Positions 1 to 12,727 of a stretch of DNA of 64,000 nt are shown in pieces. The DNA comes from an uncultured Phaeodactylibacter sp. (lineage in GTDB: Bacteria; Bacteroidota; Bacteroidia; Chitinophagales; Saprospiraceae): assembly GCA_913057245.1 (NCBI GenBank), contig CAJXNH010000011.1:1-64000 (forward strand), read 5' to 3'. A model generated the notes under the pieces. It was not told the DNA's origin and did not search any database. It saw nothing but the letters and a program-made list of their open reading frames with translations. A program made the position numbers and the translations under genes. Each line of letters opens with the position of its first letter. The first letter of the stretch is position 1.

Positions 1-1
1 G

Positions 2-259
2 GGAACATCCGCCTTGATTAGCCTCAAAATTCGCTCCCACTCAACCCATAAATTAACACTTGACAGACCACTAGGCACCAATTGGTTCCTGACACCTAAT
101 TTGGCTTTTGATATTGGGCTGGATTTGGGCCAACATCTCTGGGCGAATATGGAGGGGACCAGTGACTGGTCAGGTTCATTTGATGAGCAAATGCCTGACC
201 GTGGATTCCAGGTAGGAGCATCAATAGGCGTGCAGTACTTCCTGCAACGGGGAAATTAG
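2..259 (+). CDS. C-terminal end of an outer-membrane beta-barrel-like protein (cut by window edge)
   Basis: The reading frame is open to the left edge and ends in TAG, so only the last 85 codons are visible. From GTNWFLTPNLAFD to the final GVQYFLQRGN it is nearly the same as the end of the gene at 582-1631, so the two are tandem paralogues. Alternating hydrophobic and polar residues and a barrel-like closing strand suggest an outer-membrane protein, but the function is unknown. The stretch before the match (about residues 8-24) does not align with its neighbour, so this copy may have diverged or be damaged there. Confidence 0.6.
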   Translation, partial: GTSALISLKIRSHSTHKLTLDRPLGTNWFLTPNLAFDIGLDLGQHLWANMEGTSDWSGSFDEQMPDRGFQVGASIGVQYFLQRGN

Positions 260-581
260 GCAATTGAGCCCCAACTCAGAGCAGCCTGCGACAACCACCA
301 AAGTTTAACATGCAATTTCGGAAACTGCCACCCAATGGGGGGTGCTCCCTGACGTGTTCAAGTTTTGGTTAGTTTCCTTTTCATTCGTGGGCATAACAAA
401 TTGCACAAACATCAATCCCGGGGGCAACCCTCTGCATTTGAGCGCTATGGCTGCTGGGGTAGAGCTTCCCGCTCTGCTCCAGCTTATCCAGGAATTTTTG
501 GCTAATTTGCCCTGTCTTATTGTATGGAGATTCAGTATCTTTCGCCGATAAACGCCCTCTATTGCTTTAAACGATTACCAA
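260..581. other. Intergenic region without a recognisable gene
   Basis: This is 322 bp between two tandem paralogues. A 69-codon open frame at 342-551 has no family resemblance and no plausible translation context, so I do not call it. I see no clear terminator or promoter. Confidence 0.5.
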
Positions 582-1631
582 ATGAAAAAACTAATACTGC
601 TCTCTTTGCTTTGCCTGGCGGCTAATACCTCGCTCCTCGGTCAGATTGGAAAGGGCTCCGTCACAGTAAGGGGGGGAGCTGAACTGGATTATCTGTTTGC
701 AGAAGAGGAGACTCGGACTGGCTTCAGTTATGATTTTTTTCCCAGATTTGGTTTGATGGTTACTGATCATTGGATGGTTGGTGGAAGTATTTCGATTAGA
801 GGTTTTGATGATAGTGTTTATCCGTCAGAGGTCATACCAGAAGTTAGGTACTATATTAACTCTGCTTCTACAAAGAATAGTTACTATGCTGGTCTAAGGT
901 GCATATTGGGAATCAATTACCCAGCACTTTCCTCCTATGGATTTCGGCTGGGATTCAATAGGTTCCTGAATGAGCATATCGCATTTAATGTGAGGGCCAT
1001 TTATTCTGTCCGACCACGAATGCCAAATGGTATTTTATTGTTTTTTGGTTTACAGCCCTTTATGAACAGGGCAGACAGAGCTCGATGGCGGTCTGCAGTA
1101 TCTGCCTTCAGCAAAGGAGATTTTATAATTAACTCGGGTCTAGGCGGGGTCTCTGTTCGGAATAACATCATTCAGATGCGCTTGAGGCCTAATTTGGGGC
1201 TTTTTCTCAGTGAACATACTTTAGTAGGTGTAGAATTAAGTGCCTATCATTTACAAAATCTAAATCGAGAAGTACAGTATAAAAGTAATGGGCTATCCAT
1301 CGCTCCATACTTGCGCCATTATTTCAGCAATGAACAAAAGCATTGGCGATGGTATGGTCAGACTGGATTCCTCTTCTCTAGTTTAAGATTCGAGTCCTCC
1401 TCATCGGAGAGAAATACATTAATCTCCCTTCTGAGCAGCCGATTGGGGACTAATTGGTTCCTGACACCCAATTTAGCTTTTGATATGGGGCTCGGTCTGG
1501 ATTACCATATTTGGACGAATGTCAATGGGGCTAATCCATGGAATGGTTCCTTTGATGGCCCATTGCCCAACAGTGGATTGCGGGTAGGAGCATCAATAGG
1601 CGTGCAATACTTCCTGCAAAGAGGAAATTAG
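582..1631 (+). CDS. Secreted outer-membrane beta-barrel-like protein
   Basis: The protein has 349 residues and a clear signal peptide (MKKLILLSLLCLAANTS, cut near LLGQ). The rest is rich in alternating aromatic/aliphatic and polar residues, with repeated 'FLSEHTLVGVELS'- and 'FLTPNLAFDMGLGL'-type strands, and it ends in an aromatic-rich strand. This is typical of Bacteroidota outer-membrane barrel proteins of the porin/OMP_b-brl type. The start ATG follows directly after an A/T-rich stretch. The last roughly 60 residues are shared with the partial gene to the left, showing a recent tandem duplication. I do not recognise a specific function. Confidence 0.65.
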   Translation: MKKLILLSLLCLAANTSLLGQIGKGSVTVRGGAELDYLFAEEETRTGFSYDFFPRFGLMVTDHWMVGGSISIRGFDDSVYPSEVIPEVRYYINSASTKNSYYAGLRCILGINYPALSSYGFRLGFNRFLNEHIAFNVRAIYSVRPRMPNGILLFFGLQPFMNRADRARWRSAVSAFSKGDFIINSGLGGVSVRNNIIQMRLRPNLGLFLSEHTLVGVELSAYHLQNLNREVQYKSNGLSIAPYLRHYFSNEQKHWRWYGQTGFLFSSLRFESSSSERNTLISLLSSRLGTNWFLTPNLAFDMGLGLDYHIWTNVNGANPWNGSFDGPLPNSGLRVGASIGVQYFLQRGN

Positions 1632-1655
1632 AAACCCAAGCCATTTAAGATATTC

Positions 1656-3137
1656 CTACTGCCTGGGATCAATATCCATTTCCCAGACTCCATTTCTAAG
1701 TAAGAACGGGCCTGCATCCCGGTCAATGGCAGATATGTTTTCCCATCGCAGCCGAAGCTCATCGGTATGCAGAACCGCATCAGCTTTCACTTTTTTACCC
1801 TGGGTTTCCCAGCCAAAATACCCCTGCCACGCTTTAAGATCGAGCAACAGGGCGGGCGGCGGATTGGTCAGTTTCAAAAATCCACTGGGCATTTGAGCGA
1901 AAAGGTTGCCATCCGTATGGTTGTGGGCATTCGGCAGCTCAATGGCGTGCTTTCGGCAGTCGATGAAGATATTTTCAGTTACGCTTTGCGCGCGGGCCGT
2001 TCCACCTCTGCCTGCCACAATGCGGGTAGGATTGAGGTAGGAGCCGTAGCCGGTATTTTCGATATCAATGGCCAGGTTGTGGTGGAAGTGGATACTGTCT
2101 GAGCCATCCGTGTAAAAAGCATTCCCACCTGCACCGTAGTCGCCACTGATCCAGTACTGACTGCGCAGTTGGTGGAAAACGTTGTGGTCAATATGTATAG
2201 CACCCCGGCTGACTTCCACATAAATGGCACCCCGGGCAGTGGTGATATCGGAAAAGACATTTTGGGTTACCCGGCAGTTTTCGCTAGAAAGATAGTCCAG
2301 CCAAATACCAGGCGCGTAGGTAATGTGGCGGAATACATTGCGCCTGATCAGCGTCCCCCGGGCACGGTGAAATTTGATCGCACCCGATTCCCAGCCGTGC
2401 TCCGCATCGTGCCAGCCGATGTACTCAAAGAGGTTGTCCTCCACCAGCAGTTGACGGGCTCCATTGGCCTGCAATCCGCCAGTGCCGCAGTGGCGGAAGG
2501 TATTCCCGCGCACGATGTGGTCGCCGAGCCCGGGCTGGGAATTGGTATGCCACATTTCGTTGCCAAGGTCGAGGGCGATGCTATTGGCCCATTCCAGGGT
2601 ACAGTCCTCAATGACCCAGTGGTTGCCCCGCCGGGCAGAGACCATGCCGCGCTGTGGCATGGCAAACCCATTGCCGACCTTCTCAAAGTTGAGCCCCTTT
2701 AGCTTGATGTAGGGCAGCCCGTAGTCCCTTGGCGTAAAAACTTGCTCTTTCACCGTAGCTTCAATTGAGCTGTAATCGTTAGGCCCGGTACGTCCGGGGA
2801 AACGGACATGCAAGCGTAGCCCGTTGTGCTCAATCCAGTACGCGCCCTGCTCCGCTTTGGCAAGGTCTACCGGGTGCTCCGCCTGCTCAAGCAACTGCCC
2901 ATCCAAAAAGAGGCGGCCCCGGCGCTGAAAGTGGGCGTGCATGTTGATATTCTTATAGTCCACCCATTCCAGGTCCTGCCCCAGGTTCCGCAGCGCAAAG
3001 GAGTTATAGCCCATAAACCATTCCGGTGGCAGATCGTATTGCCAGATTTGCAGGGGTGGTTTCTCATTATCTTCGTAGGTGTGCCGCTGACCGGTGTAGC
3101 GCCATCCTTTTCCGGGTTCCCATCCTTCCAAGGGCAG
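1656..3137 (-). pseudogene. Right-handed parallel beta-helix protein, 5' end missing
   Basis: About 490 residues of a beta-helix protein can be read, with successive 'N-x-F' coils such as HIVRGNTFRHCGTGG, LLVEDNLFEYIGWHD, GTLIRRNVFRHITYAPG and GAIHIDHNVFHQL, and a C-terminal 'WQGYFGWETQGKK' segment. Proteins of this kind occur among glycan-active enzymes of Bacteroidota (GH141/GH120-like or beta-helix lyases). I cannot assign a family or substrate. The frame stays open upstream to 3305, but those codons are the antisense of the GH43 gene and look artificial. Recognisable protein begins near 'LPLEGWEPGKG' (about 3133). Signal peptide, start codon and first coils are missing, so the gene is probably not expressed as a secreted enzyme. 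Confidence 0.65.
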
Positions 3138-4589
3138 CACTGGCGGCTCATTGCCCGCCCCCTCAATCGCCTGTCTCAACTGGATATGGCCGGCAATCCG
3201 GACTCCTGCGGGGTGTGGGCGCCCTGTCTGACCTACGACAAAGGGGCCTTCTACCTGGTGTACAGCAACGTGCGTTCCTTCGATGGGGTCTGGAAGGATG
3301 TCCATAACTATCTGGTCACGACTCAGGACATTACGGGCGAATGGTCAGACCCCATTTATCTCAACAGCAGCGGATTTGATCCTTCTCTTTTCCATGCGCC
3401 TGATGGTCGGAAATGGGTAGTCAATATGCTGGCCGACCACCGGGACAAACGCTTATTTGGGGGCATCGTACTACAGGAGTTTGATCCGGATACCGGTAAA
3501 ATGACCGGTCCGGTGCACATGATTTTTGAGGGTGAGGGGATAAAGAATGTAGAGGGCCCGCACCTGTACTACCGCAACGGCTATTACTACCTGCTCATGG
3601 CTGCCGGCGGGACAGAGTACGACCACTGCGCGATTCTGGCCCGCTCCCGGGACATCACCGGCCCCTACGAAGCCCACCCCGGTAATCCGGTTTTGACCAC
3701 CAAAGGGCACCCGGACTGGCCCCTGCAAAAAGCCGGGCACGGCGACCTGGTCGAGGCGCCGGACGGGCATTGGTACATCGCTTTTCTGTGCGGCCGGCCT
3801 TTGTCGACACTGGGGCGCTGCACACTGGGGCGGGAAAGCAGCCTGGCTCCGGTGGAGTGGGGGGATGATGGTTGGCTGTACCTTACCAACGGGAAGCAGG
3901 TGCCTGATCCAATATTTTCAATTCCCGGTGAAGAGGTGCCTTGCCCTCAACCGGTGGAACGCCATAATTTTGATACTACGGAGCTGCCGGAAGACTTTCA
4001 GTCCCTGCGTGTACCGGTTACTTCGGATTGGGCTAACCTGGAGGAGCGCCCCGGTTTCCTGCGCCTGTACGGCCGGGAATCGCTGAGTTCTTTTCATTAC
4101 CAAAGCCTGTTGGCCCGGCGGTTGCAGCACTTTGATGCCACGGCAGCTACAGCCCTGGAGTTTCTGCCAACAACCTTTCAGCAGATGGCCGGATTGGTCG
4201 CCTACTACAATACCGGGCATTTTTACTATCTGCACATCACTTGGGACGAGCACCGGCAAAAGCGGATACTCGACCTGATTGCCTGTGACCATTATGCGAT
4301 GTCACACCCCATGAGTCAGTGTATTGATTTACAGGTGGATGGCAGGGTGTAGCTCAAGTTGCACTTCAATCATGCCGAGCTTCAGTTTTTCTACCGGGAA
4401 GAGAAAGGCGACTGGCAAAAAGCCGGTCCGGTTTTGGATGGGAGTATCTTATCAGACGACTACATCATGGAACAGTGCGGGCGTTACCGGCCGGCATTCA
4501 CCGGGGCTATGGTTGGTATTTGTTGTCAGGATCTGACGGGCAGTCGTAAGCCCGCTGATTTTGACTGGTTTGAATACAAAGCGGTTTGA
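3134..4589 (+). pseudogene. GH43 glycosidase (beta-xylosidase/arabinofuranosidase type), truncated and with an in-frame stop
   Basis: Homology to GH43 begins abruptly at HWRLIARPLNRLSQL (3138). The first blade, with the catalytic-base Asp and the signal peptide, is absent. The remaining five-bladed propeller is clear: GVWAPCLTYDKGAFYLVYS, then the pKa-modulating Asp in GFDPSLFHAPDG (codon 3378-3380) and the general-acid Glu in NVEGPHLYYRNG (codon 3552-3554). A beta-sandwich C-domain follows (LEFLPTTFQQMAGLVAYYN). In that domain a TAG at 4350-4352 interrupts the frame, and the same frame resumes as LKLHFNHAELQFFYREE to a TGA at 4587-4589, so a Tyr codon was probably lost. A truncated 5' end plus a nonsense codon means this gene is dead. 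It precedes the GH2 gene by 66 bp. Confidence 0.8.
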
Positions 4590-4640
4590 AAGCGATAAAG
4601 GGGGCGAAGTGTCCTGATTTTTTTAGCTTTAAGCACCTGA

Positions 4641-7856
<3,216 letters not shown>

Positions 7857-7857
7857 C

Positions 7858-8691
7858 ATGAGCACCTCCATTTTGCCCCTGTTGTTTTTCCTGATGACCC
7901 AATCGGTCGGGCTACCTGACCCATCTGCCATGAAAGGCTGGAGTGACGAGTTTGACCGACCGGCTATTGATACCACCTTGTGGAGTTTCGAAGAAGGGTT
8001 CATCCGTAATCACGAGGGGCAGTACTACACCAACCGTCCGGAAAATGCCTATATCGAAGAGGGTTGCCTGGTGCTTGAAGCCCGCCGCGAGCCCTTTTCC
8101 AACGCCCGTTACAATCCCGAAAGCGACCGGTGGCAGGATCAGTGGGAAACCGCAGCCTACACCTCCGCCTCTCTGCATACGGCCGGCAAGCGGGAGTTCC
8201 TGTACGGCAGAATGGAAGTCCGCGCCAAGCTGCCCGCCGGGCGCGGGGTATGGCCGGCCATCTGGACACTGGGCAATAAAATGGGCGAAGACATCCCCTG
8301 GCCCGACCGTGGGGAGATCGACATCATGGAATTTGTAGGGTACAATCCGGGGATGATCTACGCCAACGTCCACACCGGCGCTTACAACTGGGTGGCGGGC
8401 ACCAACAAGGGCGATTCCATCCGGATTGAGGATGCCTCTACGGCCTTCCATGTTTATGCCATCGACTGGACGCCGGAGCGGATTGACTTTTACGTCGATT
8501 CCACCCATTATTTCTCCTTTGAGCGGGATGTAGAAGCCGACTTTCAGCGCTGGCCCTTTGACCGCCCGCAGGCCCTCAAGCTCAATTTGGCCATTGGTGG
8601 CAATTGGGGCGGCCGGCAGGGTATTGATACGACGATCTTTCCTCAGCGGTACTACATTGATTATGTCCGGTATACGCCGTTTAGTCCGTAA
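7858..8691 (+). CDS. GH16 endo-glucanase (laminarinase-like)
   Basis: The protein has 277 residues and a short N-terminal hydrophobic signal. It is a single GH16 jelly-roll domain with FLYGRMEVRAKLPAGRG, WPAIWTLG and the catalytic motif GEIDIMEFVG: nucleophile E153, D155, acid/base E158. The Met-containing ExDxxE form and GYNPGMIYANVHT fit the beta-1,3-glucanase (GH16_3) branch rather than agarases or carrageenases, but this is judged by eye. The ATG lies one base after the GH2 stop, indicating translational coupling. The 3' end overlaps the converging gene at 8681 by 11 bp. Confidence 0.88.
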   Translation: MSTSILPLLFFLMTQSVGLPDPSAMKGWSDEFDRPAIDTTLWSFEEGFIRNHEGQYYTNRPENAYIEEGCLVLEARREPFSNARYNPESDRWQDQWETAAYTSASLHTAGKREFLYGRMEVRAKLPAGRGVWPAIWTLGNKMGEDIPWPDRGEIDIMEFVGYNPGMIYANVHTGAYNWVAGTNKGDSIRIEDASTAFHVYAIDWTPERIDFYVDSTHYFSFERDVEADFQRWPFDRPQALKLNLAIGGNWGGRQGIDTTIFPQRYYIDYVRYTPFSP

Positions 8692-10009
8692 AATGGAACC
8701 AATCCAGATGTATACGGGCTTCCGCTTCGCCCTTAACGACCAGGTATAGACTTCTTGTGCCGTTGGTAGCCTGAATATCTGTGGAGATAGTCTGCCAACC
8801 GCTGCTCAATTGCTTTGGGTGTATTTGACCTATCATGGGGCCGGTAGGGCTGCCGATTCTAACCTCCAGCGAAGCAGGGCTGCTCTGTGTATTCAGCCTC
8901 GCCAAGAAGCGGGTGCGGGTGGGATCAAATGCCATATTGGGAAAATGCACCCAGTCTCCGGGACGGAGTTGCTCCAGTATAAAGCCGTTTGTGCGGTCTC
9001 CCGATTTTTGGGCTGTCCCGGATATTTCGTAGTACCATTCCGCTTCAATGCGTTCCCAATCCGCCTGATATCTGGCCACTCCATGGCTGAAATGCTGATC
9101 GAGAAAATCAGTGTCCGTTACGATTCGCCCGTCATCATCAAAGTGGCAATAGGTAATGATGGATTCCCGATATTTAAAGCCTGGCCGGATGTAGTAGCAC
9201 CAGATGTGGTAGACATTATCGCCCAGCATAAAGAGCGCATCGGGGCGGTGCGACTGAATGGTACTCCACATGTAATGCTGCCAGGGGATGTACGCTGCCC
9301 CGCCTCCGAATATAACAGAAAACTGCCCCGGTTTTCCGGGCTTTGGATGCGTGGTAAACTGATACGTGCCGCTGGTAGGTTGTCCATCCACGGAGAGCCG
9401 GTAAAAATAGCTCAGCCCGGGCTTCAACCCGTTGACGGTCAGCTCAGCCGTGTGCCCGTCTGCGGATTGGGTACGCCCGGTAGCCGATTTGACTTTCCGG
9501 AAGGTCTTGTCCCGGCTCACTTCCACCTGCACTTTCCGGGGCTGGTCTGTCCGGCACCAAAGCGTAGCACTGTTGCCGGTGACCTTACCGATCATGGGCC
9601 CGTGTACCAGTGGCGTGGGGTACTTTTCTGCCAGAGCCTTAAAGCCCGGTAGCTCCACCAGGGGTTGCATCAACTTCGAAGGCCCAGCCAGATAGCGGCC
9701 GAACGGCATTTCCTTTTCCAGAGAAGCTTTGACATAGCCCAGTGAATTTTCGGTCTCACCGATGTAAGCGTAGGCCAGTGCCCGGACGAAGTCGGCTTCC
9801 ACATCGCCCTCCCGGGCATCCGCCAGCGGTAAAACCTTTTCCGGTTCTCCTTCGTAGATATGCCGGAGGTAGGTCGTAATGGCTTTGCGGTTATACCAGT
9901 CTTCGGCATCACGGCAGAAGTACTCGCCCTCGCGGGGGACTAATTCCTGGGCTTGCAGGGTGATCGTGGTACAAAATAATAGGCAGAAGGGTAAAAGTAA
10001 CAGGCGCAT
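8681..10009 (-). CDS. Apparent chimera: PhoD-like phosphatase N-half joined to a glycosidase-type tail with CBM6-like module
   Basis: The ORF encodes 442 residues with a signal peptide (MRLLLLPFCLLFC..LQAQ). Residues about 25-130 form a helical region. Residues about 133-225 match the Fn3-like N-domain of PhoD phosphatases (GPMIGKVTGNSATLWCRTD, LKPGLSYFYRLSVDG). The metallophosphoesterase domain then starts (FSVIFGGGA, PDALFMLGDNVY, G263-Y267) but stops after this first metal-binding block. All later PhoD ligands (the WDDHD-type motif and beyond) are absent. From about residue 270 the sequence is ESIITYCHFDDDGRI followed by IEAEWYYEIS and a beta-sandwich ending ARIHLDWFHF, which resembles the C-terminus of a GH43-type enzyme with a CBM6-like domain. 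It cannot be an active PhoD. An in-frame deletion between two genes is the simplest origin. It is the last gene of a five-gene operon. Confidence 0.7.
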   Translation of the reverse strand: MRLLLLPFCLLFCTTITLQAQELVPREGEYFCRDAEDWYNRKAITTYLRHIYEGEPEKVLPLADAREGDVEADFVRALAYAYIGETENSLGYVKASLEKEMPFGRYLAGPSKLMQPLVELPGFKALAEKYPTPLVHGPMIGKVTGNSATLWCRTDQPRKVQVEVSRDKTFRKVKSATGRTQSADGHTAELTVNGLKPGLSYFYRLSVDGQPTSGTYQFTTHPKPGKPGQFSVIFGGGAAYIPWQHYMWSTIQSHRPDALFMLGDNVYHIWCYYIRPGFKYRESIITYCHFDDDGRIVTDTDFLDQHFSHGVARYQADWERIEAEWYYEISGTAQKSGDRTNGFILEQLRPGDWVHFPNMAFDPTRTRFLARLNTQSSPASLEVRIGSPTGPMIGQIHPKQLSSGWQTISTDIQATNGTRSLYLVVKGEAEARIHLDWFHFTD

Positions 10010-10018
10010 TTCTCGAAA

Positions 10019-11293
10019 TTATTGAATGATGATTTTCTGTATTTGCTGTGACCCGTAGGCAGCCCGCAGGTAGTAAATGCCGGGTGGCAAATGCCCGATG
10101 TCTATTTGTTGCACCGGTTGCTGTAGTTGCACCTGGTGTATCACCTGCCCAAAATTATTGAATAACTGCAAAGGTACAGCCGCTGTACCGGGATGGGGTT
10201 GCTCTGCGTAAAGTACGGAAGTTGCCGGATTTGGAAAAACCTTAAGTTGCAGAGACTGATCGGGCGAATGGACAGCCACAGGCTCGCCTTCAAACCGGTG
10301 ATGTACTTTCAAATTGGCCAGGTAAGCCTGGTCGACACCCCGGAAATAAAGCCGAAGTGCTTCAACCTGTTCAAACCAGTGGTACAAGGCAGGCACCTCG
10401 TTGATATTCGTACCATGCGCTTCATTCAGCTGATCGACGATGAGCCCCTCAAACTGATCCGAACGCGGTGTTTCCATAAACATCACCAGCTCATTATCGC
10501 TTCCGGGCGCCAGCGCATCTCTCTGGTAGAAGGACAGGCGGTTGGGGGCATTGACCCAGGTATAATGCTTCCAGTGGGTGGTAGAGGCCAGCGCCACGCC
10601 TTCATTCTTTTGGGTGGGGCTCAGAGGATAAGGATCGCCCTGCCCGGGCGTGCCCCCGCCGACCTCGCTGGAAAAACCAGGCAGCCAGTACCCAAAAGCC
10701 TGCTCTATTTCGCCCTCGAAATCTTCACCGCCACCGTAGAGCATCAGTCCGCCAGACTTGAAAGCGCCGGTGTTCTCGGTATTGCGGAGGCGCATATTGT
10801 AGGCCGGCCGTCCAAAGGGGGCTTCCGCCGATAGGTCATCAATGGCGCCAAACGGAATACCATTTTCGGGATAATCATGCAAAAGCGTCACCACTATCCG
10901 CCCGGACTCGCCCCAGCCGGGGCTGTTCAGTGCATCCCAAAGGGCATCGAATTCCACAATCAGGGTGTCTGCTTCCCGGGAGACGGGCGTGGGAAACCGA
11001 AAATCCACCGCCTGCGATGCCCGGATGGTATTGGGTTGATACCCGGCATATTCCATGGCTTTGGGCGTCATGTGTATGGACTGGTAGATCAGCCCCCGGC
11101 TATCTTCAATGGAATCGTACTGAAAGCCGCTTTCCACTTCGGTATTGTCGCCCCAGATCAGGAGGCGGGAAAGATCGGTGAAGGCGGAGGTGTCGGAGAA
11201 GTTTTCGTTGATTAATAGGGTGTCTTGGAAGGTCTGCGCCCGTGCAGGCAGGACAAAGGTCAGCCCGAGTAATAGGTAAAGTAAGTTTTGCAT
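10019..11293 (-). CDS. Secreted protein with C-terminal T9SS sorting domain
   Basis: The protein has 424 residues. An N-terminal signal peptide (LLYLLLGLTFVLPARAQ) leads to a beta-rich body of about 320 residues that I cannot assign. The body contains features seen in lectin- or glucanase-like jelly rolls (LIVEFDALWDAL, GESGRIVVTLLHDYP, VEALRLYFRGVD). The last roughly 80 residues are a type A T9SS signal: LKVFPNPATSVLYAEQ, then VPLQLFNNFGQVIHQV and PPGIYYLRA ending in QKIIIQ. It is therefore exported across the outer membrane and probably surface-anchored or released. It sits 9 bp upstream of the PhoD-like chimera and 55 bp after the broken sulfatase in the same operon, so a role in binding or attacking the same glycan is likely but unproven. 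Confidence 0.8.
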   Translation of the reverse strand: MQNLLYLLLGLTFVLPARAQTFQDTLLINENFSDTSAFTDLSRLLIWGDNTEVESGFQYDSIEDSRGLIYQSIHMTPKAMEYAGYQPNTIRASQAVDFRFPTPVSREADTLIVEFDALWDALNSPGWGESGRIVVTLLHDYPENGIPFGAIDDLSAEAPFGRPAYNMRLRNTENTGAFKSGGLMLYGGGEDFEGEIEQAFGYWLPGFSSEVGGGTPGQGDPYPLSPTQKNEGVALASTTHWKHYTWVNAPNRLSFYQRDALAPGSDNELVMFMETPRSDQFEGLIVDQLNEAHGTNINEVPALYHWFEQVEALRLYFRGVDQAYLANLKVHHRFEGEPVAVHSPDQSLQLKVFPNPATSVLYAEQPHPGTAAVPLQLFNNFGQVIHQVQLQQPVQQIDIGHLPPGIYYLRAAYGSQQIQKIIIQ

Positions 11294-11348
11294 CGTGAAA
11301 AGGCTTTGGTGTTAGGTCGCCTTATTTTCGGCATTGTAATGTACTTTT

Positions 11349-12722
11349 TTACCAGCTGGGTTTATTCCGGAGCACTTGGATTATTTGGTTATACCCCTCC
11401 TGCTCCGCCAAATTCTCCCACTGATTAGGATCCCTTCTTAAATCATAAAGCTCCTGCCCATACTCTCCCCAGTCCATATAGGACCACTCAGGCGTGTAAA
11501 CCGCTTTGCCCACTACGCCCTGATGACGGGTTTCCACAATGGCGAAGTTTTTCCAGCCGGTGGTTAGTCCCTTCATGAGGTTAGTCATATCCTCTCCTTC
11601 CAGATTAGCTGGGGTTTTGAGCTTTGCCATCTTCGTCAGGGTAGGGTAGAGGTCCAACAATTCTACTACTTCCTCTACGATGCCTGGCCCTATATCCGGA
11701 TGGCGGATAATGAGTGGGGCAATGGCTGATTCCCGGAACAGGAAATTCTTAAACCATAAGCCATGCTCGCCCAGCTGATAGCCGTGGTCGCTGACCAAAA
11801 CAACAATAGTGTTATCGTACAAGCCCAGGTTTTTTAGTGCGCCGACCAGTCGACCCACCTGATCGTCTATAAAAGTAGTGCAGGCATAGTAGGCACGCAT
11901 TGCTTCCCGGCGCTCGGTTTCCGGCAGATTGAAGTGCCCTGCCCAGGTGTCATAGGTGATTTTGGGCATATCCTCCCGATCGGTGGCCGGTACTGGTATG
12001 GGTTGAATATCCACACTGTCAAATTTTTCAAAGTACCGCTTCGGCGCTACCCATGGCACATGCGGCCGGATAAAGCCGGCGGCCAGGAAAAAAGACTGGT
12101 CCTTGGTTTCCTTCATCAATCGGATCACTTCCGTGGCTACATTGTAATCGTGATGGCGATTGTCACCCTTTTCTGCCCTCAGCCAGGCTACCGCTCCGCC
12201 AGCGCCCACCCGATGGGTTTCCTAGGGAGTTGCACTGTAGTAATAGCCATTATTGTTCAACTCGTAGCCCGGTACATCAACGGCTTTGTCCCAGGCTTCC
12301 GGTACATCCGCACCCGGGCTTTGCTGCGCAATAGCATCCGGCACGCCCTGATGGAATACTTTGCCCGCTCGCGCGGTGAAATAGCCGTTTTGACGAAAGA
12401 GCTCAGGCAGGGTCGGATGGTCTTCCCATCTCTCTCGAAAGTCTTCTTTCAGCGACAAAACCTCAAGCGTGTTTGGCCGTAGCCCAGTAAGCGTGGACGC
12501 GCGTGAGGGCGCACACAATGCCTGCTGACAGTAGGATCGCTTAAACAGCGTGCCCTCCGCTGCCAACTGATTAATATCTGGCGTTTGCGCTATGGTATCG
12601 CCGTAGCAGCCCAGCCGGTCGTTGAGGTCGTCCACGTAGATGAGCAGGACGTTGGGTGATTGCTGTGCCGCCAGGAACGTACAGAAGAGAACCAGTGTCA
12701 GAGTAAAAAGAGTCCGTATCAT
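11349..12722 (-). pseudogene. S1 sulfatase (iduronate-2-sulfatase-like, S1_7 type) interrupted by in-frame TAG
   Basis: The N-terminal part has a signal peptide (LFTLTLVLFCTFLAAQ), the metal-binding YVDDLNDRLGCYG, and the formylglycine motif CAPSR in QALCAPSRASTLTGLRP. Codon 167 (12224-12222) is TAG, directly after YYYSATP. The same frame continues as ETHRVGAGGAVAWL and then the rest of a normal sulfatase: FFLAAGFIRPHVPWVAP, VVLVSDHGYQLGEHG and DLYPTLTKMAKL, ending NKPSW. Nothing else is missing, so a single base change separates it from an intact gene of about 457 codons. The fragments could be expressed only as a 166-residue piece and a reinitiated 286-residue piece, neither complete. It lies 5 bp after the GH28 gene. 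Confidence 0.88.
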
Positions 12723-12727
12723 TTTGG

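Noticed and set aside
342-551. 69-codon open frame between the two outer-membrane paralogues.
   Set aside because: No family resemblance, an unlikely amino-acid pattern, and it lies in a gap between duplicated genes.
2826-3133. Plus-strand upstream extension of the GH43 frame.
   Set aside because: These codons are the antisense of the beta-helix gene; GH43 similarity starts only at about 3138.
3138-3305. Minus-strand upstream extension of the beta-helix frame with an ATG at 3305.
   Set aside because: These codons are the antisense of GH43 and show no signal peptide or beta-helix pattern.
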